A DNA stretch of 64,000 nucleotides, taken from positions 3,168,590 to 3,232,589 of the forward strand of contig CM020619.1 in NCBI GenBank assembly GCA_009829735.1. The letters are read 5' to 3'. Source of the stretch: Pyropia yezoensis (lineage: Eukaryota; Rhodophyta; Bangiophyceae; Bangiales; Bangiaceae). Position numbers and translations under genes: made by a program. Within the stretch, counting starts at the first letter, position 1. The number at the start of each line of letters is the position of its first letter. Shown here in pieces: positions 10,503 to 21,216 of this stretch. The notes below the pieces were generated by a model. The model worked only from the letters and a program-made list of their open reading frames with translations. It had not been told where the DNA came from and searched no databases.

Positions 10503-13063
10503 CCCACGCCGGCCACGGTCACCCCCGCGGCTGGCGGCCTACGGGCGCCCCGGTGGGCCGGCGCCGGCGGTGCGGTGGCGCCGGCTGCGGCCGGCGCCGC
10601 GCCGCCGCTCGCCCCCCTCTCCCCCCGCCGTGGGGGGTGCGGCGGACCCGCGGCGGCGGCGGCGGCGGCACCCGACCGCCGGCAGGGCGGCGTCCGTCCC
10701 CCCCGGCCAGCAGCGGCCTTCCCGCCCTGTGCGAGGGGGGCGGATGAGAATGCGCCGCCCCCGCCGCCGCCGCCGTCGGCGGCGGCCGCCGCCCTCGACG
10801 CTGCCATGGCGGCGTACCGCGCCAAGGTGGGCGGCGGCGGGGGGGGGGGCGCCGGCACGACGCCCCTGCTGCCGTCGCCGCCCGCGCCGGTCGGGGGGGG
10901 TGCCGGCGGCAGCACCCCCACCCGGCGGCGGGCGCCCCTGGGGGGGGGGGGGAGGGCCGTTGGCGTGCCCCCGGCGGGCTCCCCCGCCCGTGGGCGCGGC
11001 AACGTCCCTGGGGGGGGCATCCGCGCCGCCGGCGCCGCCGCCGCCCCTGCTGCCGCGGGCCCTCCCCCGGCGGTGGCGGCGGCGACACCCCGGCACCCGC
11101 TCCCCCCACCCCGCTCACCAGGTGGCCCCGGCCGGCCGGTCGGCCGAGCCGCCAACGCTGCCGCCGCTGCCGGCGCGTCGCCGCTCCCGCGCCACGCCGC
11201 GGCGGCCCGCGAGGCGGCCCGCCGTGCTGCCGACGGCCGGGCGGCCGCAACGGCCGCCGCCGCCGCCTCTGCCTCTGCCTCTGCCTCTGCGTCGGCAGTC
11301 GCGGCGGGGCGGGCGGGGGGGGCGGCGGCGGCGGCGGGGCGCGGGCCGAGCCCGGCGCCCCACCGCCGGCGGGCCGCCGCGGATGGGGTGCTGCGGCGGC
11401 CCCGCGGGGCGGCGGCGGGCGGACCGCCGGCGGGGCCGGCAGTGGCGGCCCCGGGGGGGGGGTGCGGGCGGCGCCGGCAGCCGCCTGGACGCGCTGCTCA
11501 CACGGCAGGTGGCGGGGGCGACGGCCGCCGCCGCGCCGGCGGCGGCGCCGCGGGCGCGCCGCCCCGCCGTCGGCGGCGGCCCCCCCGGGGGGGGGATGTC
11601 GGCGGGGCGGCGGCCGGCGCAGCCGTCGCCGACGCCCGACAGGGGTGTGGGAGCGGCGGGCGGCGGCGGCGGCGGCGGCGGTGGCGTTGCCCCCCCTCCC
11701 TCTGGCGGCGGCGCGCCCGCCCCCCGCCCGTCTGGGCGGGGTATCCCTCCCCCCCCGGCCCCCCGGTCGGCGGCGCTGTCCATTGCGCCGGCCACCCCCC
11801 CCTACGTCTTTGACGTGGACCCCGCGACGGTCTTTTCCGGGCTGGTCCCCATTGGCGCCGGCGCCTCTGGCACCGTCTACCGTGCCGTCGACGCGGGCGG
11901 CCGGACGGTGGCGGTGAAGCGGGTGACGCCCGGCAACGACACGGAGGCCACCGCCCTGGCCGCGGAGGTGGCCATGGCCGCCACCACCCGCCACCCGTGC
12001 CTCCTCAAAGCGTGGGAGACGTACGTGTGGCGGGGGGAGTGGTGGCTCGCCACCGAGTGGATGGACGGCGGCTCCGCGACGGGGCTCATTGACGCGGCCG
12101 CCGCGGCGGGCGCCCGGCTGCCCGAGCGGGTGATTGCGTACATTGTGCGGGAGGTGCTCGAGGGGCTCGCCCACATGCACGGGGGGGGGCGGATGCACCG
12201 GGACGTGAAGAGTGACAATGTGCTGTTGGAGGGGGGGGGGCGGGTGGCGCTGGCGGACTTTGGCTTTGTCGCCGAAGTGGGGGGAGGGGGGCGGCGGACG
12301 AGTACCGTCGGCACGCCGTACCGTACGTTGCACTTTTTGTGGGGGGGGGGGGGGGGGGGGCGGACCGACGCTGGCGGCTGGCGTGCGTCAACGCCACCAC
12401 CGTTGTGATGGGGGTGGGGGCGGGAGGGTGGAACTCGCGCGCCGTGGTCGCCACGACCCGCGGGAGGCCAGCCGACTAACCTCCGGACCGTCATGCTCGC
12501 CTCCCTGCCCGCCACGTCGCTGCTTCCGCTGTCATCGCCCCCCTCCCCTCCTTTCCCTTCCCCTTACGGACCCCCTCCCCCTTCCCTTCTGCTCCCCACT
12601 TGACTCCCCGCCCCCCCCTGCAGGGATGGCCCCCGAGCTCATCCGCGGCGGCGGCTACGACGCGCGCGCCGACATCTGGTCGCTCGGCATCCTGTGCATA
12701 GAGCTAGCCGAGTACGCCCCCCCCCACCTGGCCGAGCCCCCCCTCCGTGCCATGTACCTGATCAGCACGCGGCCGCCGCCGCGGCTGCGGTGTCCCGCCG
12801 CGTGGTCCCCCGCGTTTACCGCCTTCCTCGCCGCCGCCCTGGTCGCCGACCCCGCCCGCCGGTGCCGCGCGGCGGCCCTGCGGGGGCACCCCTTTTTGCG
12901 CCGCGCCGCCTCGCGGGCGGAGGTGGGCCGGCTGGTGCGGCGGGTTGTGGTGGAGCGGGGGGGGGTGTGTGGGGGGGGTGGGGGGGGCGGTGGCGGTGGC
13001 GGGGGGGGGGCGCCGCCGGCGGGACCCCCAGACCTGAGCACCCTCGGGAGTGGCACGGGCTGA
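10254..13063 (+). CDS. STE20/PAK-type serine/threonine protein kinase, one intron
   Basis: The catalytic domain is clear. There is a Gly loop (GAGASGTVYRA), the ATP-anchoring Lys in VAVKRV, HRDVKSDNVLL with the catalytic Asp, and ADFGF. Exon 1 ends at 12322 after STVGTPY, before a GTACGT donor. The intron is 12323-12623 and exon 2 starts at 12624 after CCCTGCAG, restoring MAPELI, then DIWSLGI and the terminal kinase helices. HRD-x-KSDN and GTPY-x-MAPE are typical of STE20/PAK kinases. The junction codon is CGG, giving Arg where the family usually has Trp. The long Pro/Gly/Ala-rich N-terminus starts best at ATG 10254 (METLRRWW) in a neighbouring frame and must change frame before the kinase domain, probably at a G run near 11,450. 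No CRIB domain is visible. Confidence 0.82.
12323..12623 (+). other. Intron of the PAK-type kinase gene (301 bp)
   Basis: The donor GTACGT follows the codon for Tyr of GTPY, and the acceptor CCCTGCAG precedes GGATGGCC. Removal joins activation loop to APE motif in phase 1. The intron contains a run of about 18 G near its 5' end. Confidence 0.75.
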
Positions 13064-13524
13064 GTGGCACCCCCATCCGCTGTTGTTTCCCTCTCCCTTG
13101 GTGTGAGGGGCGAGGGGGTTTGATGCGCAAGCAAGTAAAAAAAAAAAAAGAGAGAAAAAGAAGAAGGAAGACTGGGACGCGGGAGGCCGCTCGCTCGTGA
13201 CCCCAGTCCTCTGCTGACGGAGGCGGGGGGGGGGGAGGCAGGGCCGACCGACCGAGCCCACCACGACCAAGCCCACCAGTCCATCACATCCCCGGCAGCG
13301 ACGGGGGGGAGGGCACCGACCGACCGAGGCCACCAGTCCATCCTACCCCCGGAAGCGGCGGCGGCGGCGGCGGGGTTTGCGGCGGCGGTGGCGACGGCGG
13401 CGGCGGCGGCAGCGACGACGTCTGCGGCGGCGGTGGCTGGCGGTGGCCGCGGCCCGCTGTCGCGGTCATACGGCAGTGGCGGCGGCGGCGGCGGCGGCGG
13501 CTATCGGCTGGCGGTGGCCTGCCG

Positions 13525-13944
13525 TCATCCGGCAGCCGCCGGCACCCCCAGTTGGACGCGGACAGCAGCGGTAGTGGTGGTGGTGGTTGCGGCGGCTGGC
13601 AACCCCCCCCCGCCGGCCGATAGCGGCCGGTCGGCGGCGTGGACATCACTTGGCGGCCCCGCTACCACCCGCCACGCCTCGGGCGGGGCGGTCTCCCCCG
13701 TCGCGTCCACCCCGAGCGGGCGCCCCGCCACAGCGACAGGCGCGGCGGCACTGGATGCGCCACCGCACGCCACAGGGACGGCCTGCCATGCCAGCTCCCC
13801 AGCCCCAGGCGGCTCCTCCCGGCCGTCGGCAACGTCGCCGGCGCCAGAGCCGCCGCTGCCGTCCATGGCGTCACAGCCGCCGCCACGACCACCGTCGTCC
13901 CAGCCACCGCCAACACCGCCTTCGCCGCCGTCTGCCACCGTGGC

Positions 13945-13983
<39 letters not shown>

Positions 13984-14247
13984 TGCCGCCTTGCGACGCG
14001 CCAGCCACAGGCGCCCCCCCCCCCAGAGGGACAGCCCCAGCCAAGCGCTCTCAATCACCGCGCTGGGCAGGTTGAACGCGCCCGCGAGGGAGCCCAGGAT
14101 GAGCGCCGACCCCGCCGCGTTGGCCGCGTGGTACCGCAAGCTGTCAATGCTCACCCGCCCCAGCTGCAGCGCCGCATAGGCAGAGAGGAGCAGCGCCACG
14201 CCGACAATACCCGCCGCCTGGAGCGCCACCTCCACCGCCCGGCCCAT
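13525..14247 (-). CDS. CBU_0592-like small integral membrane protein with low-complexity tail
   Basis: From ATG at 14247 (MGRAVEVALQ) the first 80 residues form three hydrophobic segments: AGIVGVALLLSAYAALQLG, then a loop with SIDSLRYHAANAAGSALILG, then PSAVIESAWLGLSLWGGGRLW. The pattern of a first helix ending in Y-x-L-x-LG, the D/S-S-L-x-Y turn and an Ala/Gly-rich second helix matches the CBU_0592 family, a small membrane domain known mainly from bacteria with no firm function. The remaining 150 residues are Ala/Gly-rich and probably disordered, partly encoded by a GCC/GGC run. The frame is open further upstream to 14559 but that part is Arg-rich and unlikely to be protein. The gene is divergent from TIM22. 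Confidence 0.6.
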
Positions 14248-14583
14248 GAGGGATATACCCCACGTGCCCGTGTGCCCGCGTGCCCTCGTGAACGCCTGCG
14301 CCGCCGCCGCCGCCGCTCCGTCGCGCGTCGCGTAGCAAACGCCACAAGGCGACCGACCTCGGGCTGGGAAAGAGGAGGCGCTGGGCCGCCAACCTCGACG
14401 AAAACGGAGGGGTTCACGACGGAGTCTGCGCCGCGGCATTGCCCAGCGGGAGAAGCGAGACGTAGTGGATGGAATTGATCCATCATGCACAGTCGACGTC
14501 TGAACGGACACGTTTTTTTCTTCAAATTGATTTCTTGGACGTTTCTGTTTTTTTCGCAAAGGGCGGGACCGCTACAGCGTCCC

Positions 14584-14618
14584 ATTGGCTGGATCACTCA
14601 TGGCGTGCTCACCATTGG
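14584..14618. promoter_or_regulatory. Two CCAAT boxes between divergent genes
   Basis: CCCATTGGCTGG and ACCATTGGCTGA place two inverted CCAAT cores (ATTGG at 14584 and 14614) 30 bp apart, in the 840-bp space between the divergent CBU_0592-like gene and TIM22. An AT-rich run precedes them at about 14,510-14,560. The arrangement suggests a shared bidirectional promoter, probably bound by NF-Y. Confidence 0.5.
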
Positions 14619-15086
14619 CTGAGACATGGTCGCACTTATCGCCTGAGGCGCTGCTTTCTGAAAAACCGACGATCAAGGCGCCCTCGCCGCGGGCGTCACC
14701 GTCGTCGCTGCTTCCGTGACTGCGTGACCGCGACTCTCCGGCGGGGTGACGTGCGGTACCGGGCGCTACACGCTCCCCGACCCGTGCCCCCTCACCGGTG
14801 CACCCCCGCCTCCCCGTCCCAGACGCCCGCGAGGGCGGTCCACCCACTCTGCCCCTGCGTTCGTGGTCCGTCCGCCCCCCGCGCCAACGCCGACGTTCTC
14901 CTCGCTCGCTCTGGCCGTCTCCGCTCACCCCCCCCGCCACTCGGGCCGCTGCCGTGTTGACGAGCGCCGGCGATTTCCCTGACCCTTCCCCCCGCCCCCC
15001 CCTGCCTGCTCCCTTACCCCACCCTTCCCTCCTGCTTTCTCTCGCGCCCCCACCTTGTTGGCGGGTCGGCGTTGGAGGTTTTCGCC

Positions 15087-15848
15087 ATGGACCCCCCCCC
15101 CCCACCACCACCGCCGCCGCCGCCGTCTGCAGGCGGCGGCGGCGGCGGCGCCACCGCCAGCGGTGGCGGCGACCCGCCGGCCAGACCACCGTCGGCGGCG
15201 GCCGACGCGGGCGACGCCGCTGCTCCCCCCCCCTTTGCTGTCCCCCCCTCCCCGTATGGCGCGCCCGTCGTGCCGTCGTCCCCCCCCCCCCTGCCAACAC
15301 TCGGCGGATGGGGCGGCAACGGTGGCGGTGGTGGCGGCTTTGTGGTACCCCCCGGCTACCCCGTCGGCCCCCCCCCGCCGCCCTCCCCCTGGCCGGTTGC
15401 GGCACTTGCGGCTGCCCCCGAGTCGTGCCTCTTCAAAGCCGCCCTGTCTGGCGTCATGGGCGGCGGGCTGGGCCTTTTTGCGGGCCTCCTCTTTGGCGGC
15501 TACGCCAGCGGCGTGGACCGGGCGGTGGAGATGAAGGGCCCGATGCGGCTCAAGCTGCGCACCGGCTTTGCCGCGGCGGGCGTGTCCATGGCCGAGTATG
15601 GGCGGTCGTTTGCGCGCCTCGGCGCGGTCTTTGCGTTGTGTGACTGCGCGGTGGAAAAGACGCGCGCGCGGCACGACCTGTGGAATAGCCTCATTGGGGG
15701 GTGCATTGCCGGCGCCGCGCTGTCGTCGGCGCCGCGCACGCAGGGGGTGCCGGCGCGGGCGCGGGCGGGGAATATGGCGCTGGGGTGCGCGGGCTTTGCC
15801 GCCTTCTCCACCGCCATTGACTACTGGATGGAGGGGTCCACGTTTTGA
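15087..15848 (+). CDS. TIM22: Mitochondrial inner-membrane import channel protein Tim22
   Basis: The protein has 253 residues from ATG at 15087, which sits in a good context (GCCATGG). The C-terminal 145 residues form a Tim17/Tim22/Tim23 domain. The first membrane segment is Gly-rich (GVMGGGLGLFAGLLFGG), a basic matrix loop contains MRLKLRTGF, a second segment holds YGRSFARLGAVFALCDCAVE, and a third holds DLWNSLIGGCIAGAAL. The last segment is near AGFAAFSTAIDYWM. Order and loop sequences match Tim22, which inserts carrier proteins into the mitochondrial inner membrane. The N-terminal 100 residues are a Pro/Gly-rich extension not seen in typical family members of about 200 residues, as is common in this genome. 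No intron is evident. Confidence 0.88.
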   Translation: MDPPPPPPPPPPPSAGGGGGGATASGGGDPPARPPSAAADAGDAAAPPPFAVPPSPYGAPVVPSSPPPLPTLGGWGGNGGGGGGFVVPPGYPVGPPPPPSPWPVAALAAAPESCLFKAALSGVMGGGLGLFAGLLFGGYASGVDRAVEMKGPMRLKLRTGFAAAGVSMAEYGRSFARLGAVFALCDCAVEKTRARHDLWNSLIGGCIAGAALSSAPRTQGVPARARAGNMALGCAGFAAFSTAIDYWMEGSTF

Positions 15849-16730
15849 GGGGGGCCGGGAGGGGTCGTCGGGTGGGAAGGAGGAACGGAGGCCATGGAGG
15901 GGGGGCTCGGCGGGGGGGACGGAGCGGGTAGGGTGGTGGGGTGCGGGGGGAGGTGGAGGAGGTACGATGCGGGGTGCTGGCATAAGGAAAGGGGACGGGC
16001 GGAGAGGTAGAGGACCACGCGGCAAGGGATGGCGCCACGGTTGCCAATTCTTGGGTGCGCTCCGGCCCGGACTTTCTGCTGCCGAACACTGGAGATGTGC
16101 ATACGGGGGGGTGCACGCGACAGCCGTCACGGTTGCTGTGTGCTGAGCCATGCGGTTCGCCTGGCGGGTTTGGCGCCCGCAGGGCCACGACGGGAAGCCG
16201 CAGCGCCCGCGCTTTCGATGGTGCGGGGCGTCCACACTGGCGGAGGTCTTCGACGAGTCGGACGGTCAACGAGACACAAAAAATGAAACGAGTAGGCCTA
16301 CACGGAACGCGCCCACGACGCGGGATCGGCAGAGCCGACTCGTCGGGAGACCGCACCGCTCCCTCTCTCTCGCCAAAAGACAATCCGATACAACCGCGTG
16401 CGCCGCGTCGCGGCGGCGGCGCGCCGCAGCACCACAATCAAAAACGGCGGGCGCCCGCCCGCGTCCGCCCCAAACCGCGATCCACCCCACGCGCCGCGAC
16501 GCAGGAGGACAAGGGCAAACATACAAAAAAAAACACCAAAACAACCGCCGCAGCGGCACAGTAGAAGAAAAAACTCGGTCGGCAAGGAAAGGGCCACGGC
16601 GCTTGCCGCGCCCCCCATCGCCCTCAACACCTGGTACAGGTCCCGCCCGTCTGGGCGTCTTGGTCCACACACACCCTTCACCCCACCCCCCACCCCCCCC
16701 CCGCCCTCCTTCCTTACTCAACCCCCTAGT
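15849..16730. other. 3' flank between convergent TIM22 and zinc-knuckle genes
   Basis: About 880 bp without a supported gene. It has G-rich sequence directly after TIM22, then A-rich tracts around 16,280 and 16,525-16,575 that fit two converging 3' ends. Open frames on either strand look like shadows with no recognisable motif. Confidence 0.4.
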
Positions 16731-17879
16731 CTAGTCGCTGCACGCGAGGCACGACAAGTAACCCCGCCCACAGCACCGCCCGCAGCGCTGCCCCCCACCC
16801 AGGGAGGCGGGCACCACGCGCAGCCCCGACCGCGTCGGGCGGGTGCCGCCCACCCCCCCGCCGCCCACCAGCTCCTCCGCATCGCCCGGCGAGCGGATCC
16901 ATTGGCCCCGCTCGGCGCGCACCCGCGCGCGCGCCGCGTCGGCCAGCGCCTGCTGCGCCGCCGTCAGGCGGCGCGACGCCGGCGCGCCGACCGTCGCCGA
17001 GCCCGCCAGTGTCGCGGCGGCGGCGGGGCGGGAGAGGGTGGCCACGCTGGCGCCCCGGTGCGCCGGCCCCGCCTCCTCCGCAGCCACCGCCTCAGCGAAG
17101 CGGCCACCCATGACCAGCCGCGCTTGGCGTGGCGACGACGCGCGGCGGCCTCCCGAGGGGACGGGTGCACCACCCGACGAACGCAGACCGACAACGGACG
17201 ACATGGGCGACGGCGTCGGTGGCGGCGGCGACGGGCGGGTGCCCGCGCCCGCACAAGCCGAGCAGGGCAGGCGGGTGGAGCCGCCACACACCCCGCACCC
17301 ACACCCCCGTACCGTCGCTGCACAGTTGCGCGCATTGTGGCCCACCGCCCCGCACCGCCCACACCGCTGGGCGTACCAGGCGCGGCGGGTGACGGGCGTG
17401 GCGGCGGTGGCGGTGCCAGCGGCGGTGCCGGCAGCCGACGCCAGGGGCAGGGACGTGGCGCCCGGTCCTGGCAGGCCTGACAGGGGCAAGCCCAGCGACG
17501 ACGATGGCGCCCCCATTGGCATCGACGGGCGCAGCCGCATCGCCGCGGCGGTCGGGGCGGCGGGGAGGGAACCCGGCTCGGCCAACAGCACCGGGCAGCG
17601 GCGCACATTATGGCCGGGCTGGCCGCAGCAAGAGCACCTGTGCGACTGGGACGAGCGGGGGCGCTTGGCCCCCAACACCGCCGCTGTCGTCGCCGCCGTC
17701 GTCGACGTTGCCGGCATGGCGGCGGCCGTGGTACCCATCCCCGTCGATGACCGCGGAAGGGCGACGCGGCTGGTGGGGGTCGACCGGGTGGCTGCCGTGT
17801 CGGCGGATCGACGGGCGGGGTGGGGAATGTGGGGGCGGGGCACCGGCAGCGCGCCCGCCGGCACAAACGACGCCGCCAT
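16731..17879 (-). CDS. CCHC zinc-knuckle protein with C-terminal DnaJ-type Cys pairs
   Basis: From ATG at 17879 (MAASFVPAG) the protein has 382 residues. Two CCHC zinc knuckles are clear: CSCCGQPGHNVRRC and, after a linker, CGRCGAVGHNARNC, both fitting CX2CX4HX4C. Directly after the second knuckle comes CGCGVCGGSTRLPCSACAG, and the C-terminus ends CGRCCGRGYLSCLAC, two CxxC-G pairs like the zinc ribbons of DnaJ and plastid BSD2-type proteins. A Ala/Arg-rich helical segment (TAAQQALADAARARVRAERG) lies before the last motif. Zinc knuckles usually bind single-stranded nucleic acid. The frame continues upstream to 17957 and would add a hydrophobic, signal-like leader, but this is probably a translated pyrimidine-rich 5'UTR. 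Confidence 0.7.
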   Translation of the reverse strand: MAASFVPAGALPVPRPHIPHPARRSADTAATRSTPTSRVALPRSSTGMGTTAAAMPATSTTAATTAAVLGAKRPRSSQSHRCSCCGQPGHNVRRCPVLLAEPGSLPAAPTAAAMRLRPSMPMGAPSSSLGLPLSGLPGPGATSLPLASAAGTAAGTATAATPVTRRAWYAQRCGRCGAVGHNARNCAATVRGCGCGVCGGSTRLPCSACAGAGTRPSPPPPTPSPMSSVVGLRSSGGAPVPSGGRRASSPRQARLVMGGRFAEAVAAEEAGPAHRGASVATLSRPAAAATLAGSATVGAPASRRLTAAQQALADAARARVRAERGQWIRSPGDAEELVGGGGVGGTRPTRSGLRVVPASLGGGQRCGRCCGRGYLSCLACSD

Positions 17880-18950
17880 GAGGATGGGGAGGAAGAGAAG
17901 AAAAGAAGACAAAAAAAGATAAAACACAAGAGGTGCTTCGGTAGACGGCCGGGACAAGCAAGAGGATGAGCGCGGGGATGGGAGCGGGGGAAGAGGGGAA
18001 GCACGTCAACGGGAGGGAGGGATGACAATATGTAAGGGATACTGCCAGGAAGATGGGGAGGGCGGCGAAGAGGGGGCCACTGCCGTGTGGATGCGCCGGC
18101 GGGGCAAGCGTCGACGACGACAGGGGAAAGGAGGGCGAGGGTTGGGCGTGGAGCGGCGAGGCCGGGACCGGGGAGGGGTACGGGATGAAAACGGGCACGG
18201 GTCGGAGGGTGGGACACAGGCAACGGCGTTGATAAGAGGCCCAGCGCCCGCGGCCGGCGACGGCGCAACCCCCCCGGCCCACAACGCGTGAGCGGCGATA
18301 GCTACAGGCGGCGGTCCACAACACCGACACGCCGCGGGCGCGCGCGGGTGGTGGGAGTCTGGGGGGTGCAGCTCCGCAGCTGCAGGAAAGCTGCCGATCC
18401 CCCCCGCCAGGTTTTTTCGACCGCTCTCGTAGCTTGGCTGCACCACCCCCCCGCCGCCGCTGCCGCCGCGTCTGGCGGCGGCCGGCGCCGGGGCGAGACC
18501 TCCCCGTGAGCTGCCGGCCACCCGCGGCGGCCCAGGGTTTCCTCCCATTGGCTGGGGCCCAACCCTACGGAGTGCTCATTGGCGGCCGCCCGGGGGGGTG
18601 GCGGCACGAAGCGGCGCAGGGGCGGGGGGGGGGGCGGGGGGACGCCTCGTCACCTGTCTGGGCAACCTGCTCTCGGCACACGCCCCCCCCACTTCTCACG
18701 GCGGGGGGGGCGCACCGCCCCCCTCGCCCGACCGCGGGTCGTCGCGAGGTCACTGGGAGCCCCGCCGAGGTGCGAGGCAGGGCTGCCCCTGAGCACACGA
18801 TCGGATTCACGAACGCATCTCGTCGTTTGCAACGCTTGTGGCCCACCCGTCGTTGGAGAAAGATCTCGGGGGGGTGTGTGGCAAAAGCAAGTAAACAACG
18901 ATTCAATTGTGTGACCAGAAAGAATGATACACTCGATGACCTCGCCGCCA
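17880..18950. other. Upstream region of the zinc-knuckle gene
   Basis: Just over 1 kb between two minus-strand genes. Purine-rich sequence (pyrimidine-rich in the transcript) lies next to the zinc-knuckle start. CCAAT boxes lie near 18,550, and an AT-richer stretch at about 18,830-18,965 abuts the CDT2 3' end. No supported coding region is seen. Confidence 0.4.
18547..18582. promoter_or_regulatory. Two CCAAT boxes upstream of the zinc-knuckle gene
   Basis: ATTGG occurs at 18547 in CCCATTGGCTGG and again at 18578 in CTCATTGGCGG, 31 bp apart. The spacing is almost the same as in the TIM22 promoter region. The motif is inferred to be an NF-Y-type site. Confidence 0.4.
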
Positions 18951-21216
18951 TTACTTTTTTCCTGAAACGGTGGTGACGGCGGCGGTGACGAGGACGGCTC
19001 GGCCGCGCCGGTGCGGCGCCCAGGGCGGCGGTCGGGGGCGGTGGCCAGAGAGGAGGCATTGGCGGGCGTGGCTGTGCGGGTGGCACAGGGGGTGGCCTCG
19101 GCGGCGGCCGCGACAGAGGCGGCGTAGCAGACGCGGCGGCCGGTAGAGGGCGGGGTGGCAGCCTGGGTGGGGATGGTGAAGGTGGGCGCGGCGCGGGGCG
19201 ACAGAAGCACAACGCGCGCTGCCGCATGACTGCCGCCACCGACCTGCCAAACGTACTGTACATGTATGACGCTCCCTACCCTCACGTTCGCACCTCAAAA
19301 AGTCGGTGATGCACCTGTCACAGCGGCGCCGCCCCCCCCACCCCCCAGGCTCGGCCTTCTCCCCCTCAGGCCGGCCGGCGGGCGACACGGGCGGCGAGTA
19401 CACCCATGCGCAGTCAACCGGCTCTGGCGCTAGTGCGCGGACGCGCCCGCCCGCGTTGGCCCCCCCTCCAAGAATGCCCCCCCCGGGCGACGCTGGTGGC
19501 AGGAGCGCACGACCCCGGTCGGCCGTCCACACCTTGACCACCGTATCGTCGCCTGCGGTGGCAATTTTCCCCACCTCCACCCCACACCAAGCCACGCCCG
19601 ACACCTCCCCGCCAGCGTGTCCTTCGAGGGCACACACGGGAGGACGGGCGGGGGGCGCCGCTGCCTCAGGGGGTACTGACCACAGTCCAGCTGCCGGCGG
19701 GGACGCCTCCCGGGTGCCACTCCCAGGCCGCCGCCGAGCAGCCCGCACCCCCTTACCCCGCAGGTCCCACACGTACGCTCGTGCGTCGTTGGAGCCCGAC
19801 ACGACCATGTCCCCGCCTGGCGCAAAGGCCGCCTTGACGTAAAAGCTCGTCGCAGAGTGGCCAGCCAGAACCGCCGATGGCGGAATGGGGCCAGCAGCCC
19901 CCGTGGGCGTCCCAACCCTACCCCGCCTGTCTCCAGTGGCGGCCGCAGCAACCACCCCCGCTAGCGGGTAGATGTAGATGTGCGAGTCTGTACACGACGC
20001 GAGGAGGGAGCCGCCCGCCACGTCCATGCCAGCAATGCCAAAAGGCCGTGGCCTGGGGCGCCGCCGCGAAAGGGACGGCGTCAAGGTGACAAGGCAGCGG
20101 GTGTCGGGAGCACCCGCGGTGGGGGAGGGAGCGGCCGCGCTCCCAGTGGCGTCAGGCGACGGCCACCTCCCCCCACCACCACCGCCGCCACCAGCAACGC
20201 CTACGGCCCCGCCCCGAGTTATGGCCACCCCCCCTAACGGCGGCAGCCGACGCAAGTCCCAAAGCTTAACCGCCCCGTCGGCCGCCCCCGCCGAGAGTAG
20301 CAGCTCTGGGCGCCCAGGCACAGCCGCCACAGCCGTGACCGCAGCCCCCGCCGCCGCGGCCGCCGCGGCAGCCGACCGGAAGGCGGCAGTGGAGAGGCGG
20401 CGCCGCTTTCGCGCAGGGGGGGGCACCGGGGGGGCTGCCACCGCCGATCCTGCCGTCCCGGCGTGGCTACCAGGTAGACTCGCCCGTCGTGGCAGCGCTG
20501 CGCCGGCGCTGCCACTGCCAGCGATGGCCACCCGACCCGTGGGCGACAACGCCGCCGCGGGCACCCCCCCCGCCCCCGCTGCCGCCCGCCGGTGCGCCAA
20601 CCGAATGCCCCACACAGACGTGAGTGGACATCTGGTGTCCCAGCCGAGGACGACGCCATCCCGCGCGGCTGACGCCAGGAGATTCCCCCCCCCCCCCGGC
20701 ATTGCCGCCACCGCCTTGACGCTCCCGACGTGGCCGCGGAGTGTGGAGGCGAGTGCTAGCCCCCCACCGCCCGCATCGAGCGCGTGCACCCGCACCGACG
20801 AGTCGCCCGCGGCAGTCGCGATGGCCCCATCGTCGGCCAGCCAAGCGACGTCAAAAACCGCGTTAGCGTGCGCGGCGGCGGTCGCCACGACGGGGCGGAC
20901 GTGCGGGGGCGCCGAGGGGGGGGTCCCCCATCCCCCGCTGCCAGTGTAGCCGGGCGGTGACGGGACTACCCGCGCGCCCGCGGCAGCCGCGGGCGAGGTG
21001 GGGGCATCATCGTCCCAGCCGACGCCACCAGAGGTGGCGGGGGGGGGGGTGGCCTGCGTGCCGCCACGGTTTGTCGCGGGGGCCACGGGTGTCGATGAGG
21101 CTGAGCGTGCCCTCCTCGTCGGCGGCAGCGAGGAGGTGGCCGCCGAGGGCGGTTGTCGAAAATGCCACTGCGTAGGGAGGGGTGGCCTCCACACCGTCGG
21201 CCCGGACGAATTGGTA
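18951..21216 (-). CDS. CDT2: CDT2/DTL-type WD40 substrate receptor of CRL4 ubiquitin ligase (5' exon missing)
   Basis: The WD40 order and short signatures match CDT2/DTL. The N-terminal blade reads PPYAVAFS then LLAAADEEGTLSLIDT, followed by AHANAVFDVAWL, IATAAGDSSVRVHAL, RDGVVLGWDTRCP, GAADGAVKLWDLRR, SCTDSHIYIYPL, SFYVKAAFAPGGDMVVSGSND and a last blade ending TAGDDTVVKVW. CDT2 recruits CDT1 and other PCNA-bound proteins for degradation in S phase or after DNA damage. The visible part begins at 21216 after a CCCTCAG acceptor. The frame changes once at a run of G at about 21,037-21,047, where the first blade joins the rest. Residues after the last blade up to the stop at 18951 are atypical and may include read-through beyond an unseen splice site. 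The first exon could not be placed. Confidence 0.78.

Noticed and set aside
17880..17957. N-terminal signal peptide on the zinc-knuckle protein
   Set aside because: The hydrophobic leader is encoded by a purine/pyrimidine-biased stretch typical of 5' leaders here, and the ATG at 17879 gives a normal start.
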